Of a DNA stretch of 19,853 nt, positions 1 through 7,167 are shown piece after piece. The translations under genes and the position numbers were made by a program. Each line of letters begins with the position of its first letter. The first letter of the stretch is position 1. Below the pieces are notes generated by a model. The model saw only the letters and a list, made by a program, of their open reading frames with translations, did no database searches and had not been told where the DNA came from. The DNA comes from CAYNFT01 sp964396535 (GTDB lineage Bacteria; Chloroflexota; Dehalococcoidia; Dehalococcoidales; UBA2162), in assembly GCA_964396535.1 (NCBI GenBank), contig CAYNFT010000032.1, positions 1 to 19,853 of the forward strand, read 5' to 3'.

Positions 1-2090
1 TTCTCTCTATGCCCGCATTTGATGCATCTTGCCCATTTTTGTCTGTAGAGGGTCATCAGGCTGCCGCATTTGGGGCAGGGCTGGGGGAGGGGCCTGTAAT
101 TTGTGGCGAATGTGCAATCCGGGTAACTACTGCAACCATAGAAGGTGCGCCTCTTTTTATTTACCCTCTCTATTAGCTCGCTGCCGCACTCAGGACAGCT
201 AACGCCAATCTTAATTTGATAAGATTTGGTATATTTACAATCGGGGTAGCCACTGCAGGCAAGAAACTTACCGAAGCGTCCGGTCTTAACTACCAAGGGC
301 TTACCGCATTCAGGGCAGGTTTCCTCGGTTACCTGGTCGGGCAGCTTAACCCTCTCCATAAGCTGAGTGGCTTTGGTCAAGTCCTTGTCAAAAGGGGTGT
401 AAAAGTCCTGAACAACGCCTACCCAGTCCCTTTTCTCATCGGCTACTTCATCCAGTTCATCCTCCATGCGAGCGGTGAACTTGATATCAACAATTCCCGG
501 GAAATACTGACAAACCAAATCATTAACGATAGAGCCAAGCTCTGTAGGCTGAAAGTTCCCGTTAGACTTGGTAACATATTCACGCTCCTGGATTGTGGAA
601 AGGATTGGCGCATATGTGCTGGGACGCCCGATACCGTATTGCTCCAGCATCTTGATTAAGGTAGCCTCGGTGAAACGGGGTGGGGGCTGGGTAAAGTGCT
701 GTCCAGGGAATAGTCCTAACAGACGGAGTTCATCTCCTTTTTCCAGTCGGGGTAGCAAAGACAGGTTCTCTTCTTCGGGCTGGTCTTTCTGCTCAACATA
801 GAGAATAATAAAGCCAGGAAACCGGCTCACCGAACTGGAAGTTCTGAAAAGATAATCAGCTTCGCTATCCGGACATCTGGCTTCAATATCGACGGTGGTA
901 TTGTCATATATGGCCGCTGCCATCTGGCTGGCTACCATCCGCTTCCAGATGAGTTCGTAAAGCCTGAACTGGTTGGCATTAAGGTATTTCTTAATCTGGG
1001 ATGGTTCCCGCTGGATTCTGGTGGGGCGAATAGCTTCATGTGCTTCCTGGGCTCCTTTGACAACCCTGGTGAAAGAACGGGCGTGGGGCGGGAGAAATTC
1101 AGCACCGTACTTGGTCTTGATAAGTTCTCTGGTTTCAACTATGGCTGAACGAGCCACCCGGGTAGAGTCAGTACGCATATAGGTAATAAGTCCCGCACTT
1201 CCCTTGTTGCCTATAGGAAGACCCTCATAGAGCTGCTGGGCGATAGTCATCGTCTGAGCGGCACTGAAACGAAGTCGACGCCAGGCTTCCTGCTGCAAGG
1301 TGCTGGTTATAAACGGTGCTGCTGGCTGGCGGGTAACCTTTTTTGTTTTTACCTTGATAACAGTGTAATCGGCCTGTTCAAGTTCATTTTTAATACCGGT
1401 AGCTTTTTCCTGGTCAGGAATGTCCAGCTTATCACCATTGGCTAAGCCAACCAGCATGGCACGGAAGGCTGCTTCCTCGGCTTTCCTGGTCAGCGCTGCC
1501 TCAATAGTCCAGTACTCTACCGGGACAAATTTCTCAATCTCTCTCTCTCGGTCAACGATGATTCTAAGAGTCACCGACTGGACTCTGCCTGCTGAAAGAC
1601 CTCTTCTTACCTTCTTCCAGAGCAGCGGACTGAGCTTGTAGCCGACCAGTCTATCCAGGATACGCCGAGCCTGCTGGGCATTAACCAGCTGCATATCTAT
1701 AGAACGGGGATGTTTAAAGGCATTCTTAATTGCCTCTTCGGTTATCTCGTGGAAGACGACACGGCGGTAGGGTGTCTTGTTTGATTTCATGATACTGACC
1801 AGATGCCAGGAGATGGCTTCTCCCTCACGGTCAGGGTCGGTAGCCAGATATACGGTGGATGCCGTCTTGGCGGCTTCTTTAAGTTCACGGGCAATTTTGC
1901 TCTTGGCTCTCGGCACTACGTAGGATGGAGTGAAGCCATTTTCTATATCTACCCCCAGTTTGCTCTTGGGCAGGTCTCGTACATGTCCAAGAGAGGCTTT
2001 GAGACTATAATCGCTACCCAGAATCCTGCCCAGTGTTCTGGCTTTGGCTGGCGATTCAACTATAACGAGGTTCTTATTCTTAGTTTTCAA
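1..2090 (-). CDS. topA: DNA topoisomerase I (partial, 3' end beyond window)
   Basis: Type IA topoisomerase that relaxes negative supercoils by cutting one strand through a tyrosine link. About 696 codons are present. The frame opens with KTKNKNLVIVESPAKA, the start of the Toprim domain. The metal-binding DPDREGEAI lies at residues 85-93. The catalytic tyrosine is Y304, in GLITYMRTDSTR. The C-terminal part carries three Cys4 zinc-ribbon modules from about residue 590 onward, with CPEC, CPEC and CPKC pairs; the last reads CIKCGH just before the window edge, so little is missing. The start is TTG at 2088-2090, sharing TTGA with the dprA stop, which suggests translational coupling. Family assignment is firm; the exact C-terminus is not visible. 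Confidence 0.96.
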   Translation of the reverse strand, partial: MKTKNKNLVIVESPAKARTLGRILGSDYSLKASLGHVRDLPKSKLGVDIENGFTPSYVVPRAKSKIARELKEAAKTASTVYLATDPDREGEAISWHLVSIMKSNKTPYRRVVFHEITEEAIKNAFKHPRSIDMQLVNAQQARRILDRLVGYKLSPLLWKKVRRGLSAGRVQSVTLRIIVDREREIEKFVPVEYWTIEAALTRKAEEAAFRAMLVGLANGDKLDIPDQEKATGIKNELEQADYTVIKVKTKKVTRQPAAPFITSTLQQEAWRRLRFSAAQTMTIAQQLYEGLPIGNKGSAGLITYMRTDSTRVARSAIVETRELIKTKYGAEFLPPHARSFTRVVKGAQEAHEAIRPTRIQREPSQIKKYLNANQFRLYELIWKRMVASQMAAAIYDNTTVDIEARCPDSEADYLFRTSSSVSRFPGFIILYVEQKDQPEEENLSLLPRLEKGDELRLLGLFPGQHFTQPPPRFTEATLIKMLEQYGIGRPSTYAPILSTIQEREYVTKSNGNFQPTELGSIVNDLVCQYFPGIVDIKFTARMEDELDEVADEKRDWVGVVQDFYTPFDKDLTKATQLMERVKLPDQVTEETCPECGKPLVVKTGRFGKFLACSGYPDCKYTKSYQIKIGVSCPECGSELIERVNKKRRTFYGCSSYPDCTFATNYRPLPQPCPKCGSLMTLYRQKWARCIKCGHRE

Positions 2091-3214
2091 TCTACTTTTA
2101 CCCTGTACTCCTCTCTTACTTCTCTGGCCAGGGAGTAATTCATCGCCCCCACCTGCTTGACCAGGCCTTTAAGCTCCATCATGGCTAGAGTGCTGCTGAC
2201 CGTTGATACAGGTAAGCCACTCAGGCGGCAGACCTCATCAATATGAGTAGGCTCGGCGCCCAGTTGTTTTAGCAACAGGGACTCGGTGTCCGAGGGTGGT
2301 ATAATTTCCTTCATTTCTATCTGTTGAGCCACAGCCATCAGGTTCAGTTCCTCAAGGATATCGGTGTAGTCACGAACCAGTTTGGCTCCTTCCTGAATGA
2401 GGTGGTTGGTGCCTCTGCTGGCTGGCGAGAGGATGCTGCCTGGAATAGCAAACACCTCTCTGTTTTGTTCTACTGCCAGGTGGGCGGTAATCATAGCTCC
2501 ACTGGTCTCTCCGGCTTCAACAACCAGAACTCCCAGGCTGAGTCCGCTCATAATGCGGTTGCGACGGGGAAAGTTATCAGCTCTGGGTCTGGTGCCCAGA
2601 GGATATTCGCTTATCAGGGCTCCCTGCTGGATGATGCGGCGAGCCAGTTCAGCATTTTCACTGGGATAAACAATGTCGAGTCCGCAGGCGAACACAGCGA
2701 TGCTCCTGCCGCCTGCCTCTAGAGCACTGCGATGGGCTACTGAGTCAATCCCTTTAGCCAGACCGCTGACAATGGTTATTTTGCTGCGGGACAGGTCAGC
2801 AACGATTTCCTCAGCCACCTGTCTCCCATAGACAGTAGCCCGACGGGTACCCACCACTGCCAGGCACCACTCATCCTCAGGAAGCAGTGAACCCCTGACG
2901 TAAAGTACTGGCGGATAGTCATAGATTTCCTTGAGTCTAGATGGATAGCCCGGGTCGTGGCAGGTAAACACTTTCACCCCATAGCGCTCCAGCTTCTCCA
3001 TCTCTGCTTCCAGAGAAATCTTGGGACGCCAGGAGGTGATAGCACGAATTGAGCCATTATCCAGCCCTGACCGCCTTAACTCGGCAGGGGTGGCCCTCCA
3101 GGCGTTTTCCAGACTTTTAAAATAGCTTTCAAGCTGACCAAATTTAACCCGGCCAATGCCCGATATAAGGCTGAATCCTACCCAGTATTTAATGTCTTCT
3201 TTATGCACTTCCAA
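2087..3214 (-). CDS. dprA: DNA processing protein DprA
   Basis: Single-strand DNA binding protein that loads RecA onto incoming DNA during natural transformation, acting in the cytoplasm. The 375-residue protein has an N-terminal helical (SAM/HhH-like) region at about 1-75 and the Rossmann-fold DprA core at about 80-285. Core motifs are VVGTRRATVYG (120-130), SGLAKGID (150-157) and FPRRNRIMSG (215-224). A DprA-type winged helix follows at about 305-365. Length is normal for the family. The TTG start at 3212-3214 has no clear Shine-Dalgarno; GTG two codons later is an alternative. The stop overlaps the topA start by four bases, so the pair is probably one transcript, an arrangement I recall from Dehalococcoidia. 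Confidence 0.95.
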   Translation of the reverse strand: MEVHKEDIKYWVGFSLISGIGRVKFGQLESYFKSLENAWRATPAELRRSGLDNGSIRAITSWRPKISLEAEMEKLERYGVKVFTCHDPGYPSRLKEIYDYPPVLYVRGSLLPEDEWCLAVVGTRRATVYGRQVAEEIVADLSRSKITIVSGLAKGIDSVAHRSALEAGGRSIAVFACGLDIVYPSENAELARRIIQQGALISEYPLGTRPRADNFPRRNRIMSGLSLGVLVVEAGETSGAMITAHLAVEQNREVFAIPGSILSPASRGTNHLIQEGAKLVRDYTDILEELNLMAVAQQIEMKEIIPPSDTESLLLKQLGAEPTHIDEVCRLSGLPVSTVSSTLAMMELKGLVKQVGAMNYSLAREVREEYRVKVD

Positions 3215-3279
3215 AGCAATTTCATTCTAGCATAGGGATAGGTTGATGACAATTTGAGAGCCTGTTGCGAAACTCCCAG

Positions 3280-3307
3280 TTGACGCAACATATGGAAGTG
3301 GTAGAAT
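3280..3307 (+). promoter_or_regulatory. Candidate sigma70-type promoter, possibly leaderless
   Basis: TTGACG (3280-3285) and TAGAAT (3302-3307) are separated by 16 bases. The expected transcription start, about seven bases after the -10 box, falls on or next to the ATG at 3314. There is no convincing Shine-Dalgarno, only a GGGG just before the ATG. The mRNA for the following gene may therefore be leaderless. Seen in sequence; function is inferred. Confidence 0.45.
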
Positions 3308-3313
3308 TGGGGC

Positions 3314-3904
3314 ATGGCACTATGGGCTCTTGTTATTAGTCTCATTGCCTTGGGGGTGGCAATATTGACTCTCCCAACTGTCTTACAGATGATTTGGGGG
3401 AAGCCCAGAATAGCGGTGGGCTTCGATATTGCGGAGCTCAAAAGTGGAAGGGTTTTAGAGTGTGCGATATATAACATTCCAATAAGAAATAGATTACTGC
3501 GGTGGTCGGGCATCAGGAGAACAGTAGCCGAAGATATAATGGTGGACTTCTGTATTGAGGAACTTGGTAGTAGTCGCAGGGCAATACGCCCACATAATGC
3601 GCCATATATACAATCCTATACGGGTGTAGGGCCTGCTCAGCGTATAAGTTTAGCCGCATCTAATATCTCTGCAAGATTTGCAATAGTAAAGGTTATAGCG
3701 AGCACGGGCGTAGTTTCGCTTTTCGAAGAGGATGATGTAATGCTAGCGAATGGTTCATATTGTGCATATGTTGAGGTTGTAGTAGAAGGCAAAGTTAATA
3801 GAGCGCGAGGAAATTTTGAGGTTACTGATAAATCCCCGTATGTTTACTGGGTTGGGAGTATTGAGAAGGTGTCCTCAAGCATGGACACATTCTCTAATAG
3901 ATAA
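3314..3904 (+). CDS. Hypothetical membrane-anchored protein
   Basis: Unrecognised protein of 196 residues. Residues 2-27 form one hydrophobic segment (ALWALVISLIALGVAILTLP), probably an uncleaved N-terminal membrane anchor with no lipobox cysteine. The remainder is soluble, with alternating hydrophobic residues suggesting beta strands (for example CAYVEVVVEGKVNRARGNFEV near 150-170), and is probably extracytoplasmic or a membrane-associated cytoplasmic domain. It stands alone on the plus strand between minus-strand genes, is AT-richer than dprA, and follows an IS-like end. These points suggest recent acquisition but do not prove it. ATG start chosen as the first in frame; the promoter at 3280-3307 would place transcription start at this codon. 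No function proposed. Confidence 0.7.
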   Translation: MALWALVISLIALGVAILTLPTVLQMIWGKPRIAVGFDIAELKSGRVLECAIYNIPIRNRLLRWSGIRRTVAEDIMVDFCIEELGSSRRAIRPHNAPYIQSYTGVGPAQRISLAASNISARFAIVKVIASTGVVSLFEEDDVMLANGSYCAYVEVVVEGKVNRARGNFEVTDKSPYVYWVGSIEKVSSSMDTFSNR

Positions 3905-3989
3905 CACTTTATTACTGATGGCGCTATGCAAAGCCTGTGCTTGGACAACAATGAGAGAAGGGAAACAATGAATAGTTACTTTTTGAATG

Positions 3990-4078
<89 letters not shown>

Positions 4079-4123
4079 AGTTTGAATTTGCCTTTAGTGC
4101 ATCTTCATACCCTACAAAAATCA

Positions 4124-4765
4124 CTATTGTGAGAAGTTTCCAATTCGCTGCTCTATTCCCCTTGCTAAAGAAATTAGGGACATACTTTCTCCGGGTAGAT
4201 ACACTGAAGCGATAAATACATAAACCTTGTTGCTTTTAAACATTAATAAATCGTACCCTATACTCGTGCCATAGGAAATCATTGCTCCTGAACCTAAAAC
4301 TGCCAATTCTCCTATATAAGGGTAGGTGACCTCGACTGTTGCATCAGCAAGCTCTACTCCTTCCTCAGCAGCTCCTGCTCGTAGATTTTCAAGAGCCATA
4401 GACTTAATCTGCTCTTCGTCTTTCATGAGTGCGTCTGATGTAGCTCGTTCTAATTTACTCTCAATAATACAGAAATAGGCGAAGATAATCTGGTAGGGTT
4501 CTTCACACATGAACAGCTCTACCTCACTGAAGTCAGAACCCAATCCCAGGTCCTTGTTCGACATTCCTTCGCTGGCAGCATCTAGGTGCTCATAACTAGT
4601 TGGTAATTCTGAGGACATATCCAGTACCACAGGAGCATCAGCCAGTGTTATTTTTTTAGCTTGCGACGGTGTTGATGAGGTAGCCGGTTCTTCGCAAGCT
4701 ACTACTGGCAGTACCGTGATTAGCAGGGCTAGTATAAATATTCCCATCTTAATGACAGTCTTCAT
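4124..4765 (-). CDS. Putative lipoprotein of unknown function
   Basis: A secreted lipoprotein of 213 residues that I do not recognise. The signal peptide is MKTVIKMGIF followed by a hydrophobic core, ending in the lipobox PVVAC, so the mature protein would begin at C24, lipid-anchored on the outer face of the membrane. The mature part is acidic at first and ends in a mixed alpha/beta domain (YPYIGELAVLGSGAMISYG near 148-166). I chose the ATG at 4765 over the ATG 18 bases upstream, because AGGAGG (4778-4773) sits seven bases before it and would lie inside the coding region of the longer version. Lineage-specific; role unknown. Confidence 0.8.
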   Translation of the reverse strand: MKTVIKMGIFILALLITVLPVVACEEPATSSTPSQAKKITLADAPVVLDMSSELPTSYEHLDAASEGMSNKDLGLGSDFSEVELFMCEEPYQIIFAYFCIIESKLERATSDALMKDEEQIKSMALENLRAGAAEEGVELADATVEVTYPYIGELAVLGSGAMISYGTSIGYDLLMFKSNKVYVFIASVYLPGESMSLISLARGIEQRIGNFSQ

Positions 4766-4772
4766 GACGAAA

Positions 4773-4778
4773 CCTCCT
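4773..4778 (-). promoter_or_regulatory. Shine-Dalgarno deciding the lipoprotein start
   Basis: AGGAGG seven bases upstream of ATG 4765. It excludes the longer ATG at 4783, whose second to fourth codons would contain the site. Confidence 0.8.
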
Positions 4779-4814
4779 AGCATAACTCACGTACTCAATA
4801 CTACTGTTAATGTG

Positions 4815-5372
4815 TCAGTTTTGCAGTTTATATTTTCTCAAAAACTGCTCGGCTTTTTTTCTGGTAGCATTCCGGCTATTTTTGGTCTGCCGCCTGACAA
4901 ACTCAATCAATTCCTCTTTATTTTCTAGTTGGTCGAAATACGTGCTTATTGCCAGAATAACTTTCCCGGCGGCGATGTTCCGGCACTCATCCGTATCGTA
5001 ATTGTAATGCTCAACTCTTAGAAGCTCATTGGTGATTTTCGCCTGGTGTTCGGGTTTGATAAGAGCAATATCAGCCAGAGCGGCGATAGCATGATTGGCA
5101 GTAATCAAATTGCCGGCGTTCAATAGTCCAAAAAGCTTACCCATCAATTTATCAATTATTTTAGCGTTGTCTATTTTAGCTAAAGCCCCAACTATATCAA
5201 TTGCCGTCCATTTTAGAATTTTGTTTTCGCTGCCCAGGAGTTTTACAAAAAAGTCCAGATTCGGATAGAGCTCTTCTGGCTTTTCCTTAGCAACAGCCAG
5301 AAGCTCTTTTGCGTAGCCGTATTTTACTTTGGGGTCTTTCGAGAATAAGTCCTCGAGATTAAGCTTCTCCAT
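4815..5372 (-). CDS. HEAT/ARM-like helical repeat protein
   Basis: A cytoplasmic, all-helical protein of 185 residues with no signal peptide or membrane segment. Helix pairs of about 35-40 residues repeat through the chain: ILKWTAIDIVGALAKI (52-67), LITANHAIAALADIALI (88-104) and ECRNIAAGKVILAISTYF (130-147). The pattern of small and aliphatic residues is typical of HEAT repeats, which usually serve as protein-binding scaffolds. The basic C-terminus (RKKAEQFLRKYK) could touch nucleic acid. The gene begins 32 bases after the tRNA-Ser(CGA) 3' end on the same strand and may be read from the tRNA transcript. No clear Shine-Dalgarno precedes the ATG. The specific function is unknown. Confidence 0.75.
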   Translation of the reverse strand: MEKLNLEDLFSKDPKVKYGYAKELLAVAKEKPEELYPNLDFFVKLLGSENKILKWTAIDIVGALAKIDNAKIIDKLMGKLFGLLNAGNLITANHAIAALADIALIKPEHQAKITNELLRVEHYNYDTDECRNIAAGKVILAISTYFDQLENKEELIEFVRRQTKNSRNATRKKAEQFLRKYKLQN

Positions 5373-5404
5373 TTGTTAATTATCCATCAATTAAATTCGC
5401 CTAT

Positions 5405-5495
5405 TGGCGGAGAGGGTGGGATTCGAACCCACGCTCCGCTCAACGCGGAGACCGCTTTTCGAGAGCGGCACCATAAGCCTCTCGGACACCTCTCC
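5405..5495 (-). tRNA. tRNA-Ser (anticodon CGA)
   Basis: Acceptor GGAGAGG (5495-5489) pairs with CCTCTCC (5415-5409), with discriminator G and encoded CCA at 5407-5405. The anticodon loop CTCGAAA (5463-5457) is closed by CCGCT/AGCGG, giving anticodon CGA for UCG codons. A long variable arm (CTCCGC GTTGA GCGGAG) shows class II serine type. Acceptor and T-arm sequence is identical to tRNA-Ser(GGA). The integrase remnant ends 13 bases upstream of its 5' end. Confidence 0.96.
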
Positions 5496-5508
5496 CAGCT
5501 TCAAAATT

Positions 5509-6535
5509 CTACCTTAAAACCTCCTTCTTGGGCAAGTTTGGCGACATTTTGGCAAAGACGTCATCTGGAACACTCTGCAAGCCTTCCTCAAACCGGCGTG
5601 CGGCTGCCTTGTCCATGCCAGGTAACAAATGGCTATAGATGTCGAGGGTTGTAGAGATACTGCTGTGGCCGAGACGCTCCTGAACAATTTTAGGATGAAC
5701 CCCTTGTTTCAACAGGATTGAGGCATGAGCATGCCTCAAATCGTGAAGCCGGATACCTTTTAGGCCAAGAGACTCACCTATCGCTTTATAAGCTCTCGTG
5801 ACGCTGTTCGGTCGGAGTGGCCTGCCATCGGGATGGGAAAATACCAGGTCTGTGGGTAACAGGAGCTTCCCAAGAAATCTCCAGGTATGATCTTGCTTTA
5901 ACCGGTGTTCCCAGAGTAGGATTACCAAAGATGGCGATAATGCTATCTGGCGCCGGCTTTTCTCACTCTTAGGCGGAGCGAAAACATATTCTCCACTTTG
6001 CAGTTGCTGTAGACTTTGTACTACCGAGAGCGTGGACTTATCCAAATCAATCTCGGCTGGGTTGCTGGCGATAAGACCATTTCTCACAGCGTATTTCAAC
6101 GCTTCAGAAAGAACTCGGTGGTGTTTTTTGACGGTTAAGGGAGACAGACCCCCCTTGCCATGTCGGCGCCCAGATATGAGGCAGTCCCTATGATACTTGT
6201 CTATATGCTGAGGGCGTAAGGACATCAATGGAATTGAGCCCAGGGCCAGGATAAGGTGCTCAACAACTGATGCATACCGTTCAAAGGTTCTGGCCCGGGT
6301 ATTCATTTGTGCATAGTCCTGAAGCCACTCCTTTAGAAACTGGCCTACATTGAGTTCAGTGGGCTTAACGTAGCGTCTCTGCTCAACAGTAACTAACAAC
6401 TCATGTAGCCGCTGCATCCCGTTTTGAGCCTTGGACACGTTCAAAGTGTCTCAAGCGCTTGCCTGTTGATGGTTCTCTGCCGACATCAATAGTGATTTGC
6501 CAAGAGTCTTCCCGTTGCCGAATATATCCCTTCAT
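5509..6535 (-). pseudogene. int: Tyrosine recombinase (phage-type integrase), degraded
   Basis: Remnant of a site-specific integrase. The best start is ATG at 6535-6533, with AAAGGAGAGG just upstream. From there MKGYIRQREDSWQITIDVG is the usual arm-binding N-terminal domain, but the frame stops at TGA 6403-6401 after 44 residues. The protein continues in another frame (RLHELLVTVEQRRYVKPTEL), kept open to 5509, so a few bases have been lost near 6410. The core-binding domain runs from about 6390 to 6075. At about 6052 the sequence jumps from NPAE to IDLDKSTLSVVQ; the stretch of some 60-70 residues that normally lies here, with box I (TGxRxxE) and the first catalytic arginine, is missing. The later catalytic parts remain: the lysine in PPKSEK, HDLRH, LGHSS and tyrosine in LDIYSH. 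Strand-cutting activity is unlikely. A 14-codon ORF (6580-6536) ends exactly before the ATG. Confidence 0.88.
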
Positions 6536-6593
6536 TTATCCTCTCCTTTCACCATGTAGTTCTTTCATACGCGCTACCATCAGTCTAGTAGCA

Positions 6594-6893
6594 TTATGCA
6601 GGACACAGGTTGCACCGGCTCCGAAGTAGTAGCGGACGTAGCCTCAGCGGGCTCATTGCTTCTCGGAATTCTTCGATTCTTGCCTGCATTGTAAAGATCT
6701 CCTTGACTACCGCTTCGGTCATATCTTCCCTCAATTTCTCAGCTGCCGATTTGCATATCCCCATGACCTTGTCAGCCAGACCCTGTTCACGGACTGCAAG
6801 ATAATTGGTAAAACGGTCCTTACCAAACGTAATGTCAATGCGCCCATCGGCGCGTGGCATAGTCTCAACCAAAGGGAATTCTTCAGGCGCTAC
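6594..6893 (-). CDS. Small orphan protein of the integrase region, possibly 5'-truncated
   Basis: The frame is open from a TAA at 6896-6894 to 6594. Candidate starts are TTG 6872 (92 residues) or ATG 6860 (88 residues); neither has a good ribosome site, and the upstream in-frame codons also read as plausible protein (APEEFPLVETMPRADG), so the gene may have lost its 5' end. The middle is predicted helical (KSAAEKLREDMTEAVVKEIF), and the tail is basic and ends in RCNLCPA, a possible half zinc site. It lies just upstream of the integrase remnant on the same strand and is probably part of the same mobile element. I do not recognise the family. Confidence 0.5.
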   Translation of the reverse strand, partial: VAPEEFPLVETMPRADGRIDITFGKDRFTNYLAVREQGLADKVMGICKSAAEKLREDMTEAVVKEIFTMQARIEEFREAMSPLRLRPLLLRSRCNLCPA

Positions 6894-6896
6894 TTA

Positions 6897-7167
6897 ACGA
6901 TGAAAAGCTCAATATTAACCAGTTGAACGAAAAGATGTTTTGTTCGATAGGAATGCAGCGAACTCCAGAAACTGGAAACTTCAGGCTTACCAGGTCTGGC
7001 TAGACTCCTGTCTTTGCATTTAAAACAGGGATTTTGTTGAATGTTATACCGGGTTTTTCCTATTGACAAATATATTTGGCTCTACCGCGTAGCTGTTGAG
7101 TGAACCTAGGCAATGCAAGCTGGTGCCTCAGGAGCAGTCAGAACTCGGCTATAACTCCAAAAACTCA
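6897..7167. other. Intergenic region, 271 bases
   Basis: Lies between the end of the oxidoreductase gene and the orphan ORF. I see no RNA gene or convincing terminator. A plus-strand frame free of stops (6863-7000) has only an internal ATG and may be a gene fragment or chance. TTGACA at 7063-7068 has no -10 partner. Confidence 0.5.

Noticed and set aside
216..2138. Several plus-strand ORFs of 69-147 codons
   Set aside because: All lie antisense to topA, whose motifs are clear.
5373..5654. Plus-strand ORF of 93 codons starting MLIIHQLNSPIGGEGG
   Set aside because: It is the antisense of tRNA-Ser(CGA) plus the integrase end; the GEGGIRTHAPL-type string is a known false protein from tRNA genes.
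6863..7003. Plus-strand stop-free stretch with protein-like text (LLNDEKLNINQLNEK)
   Set aside because: Preceded by TAG, has only an internal ATG and no ribosome site, and overlaps the minus-strand orphan frame; too weak to call.
7063..7091. TTGACA as a promoter
   Set aside because: The base positions 17 downstream read CGCGTA; no -10 box and no plus-strand gene follows.
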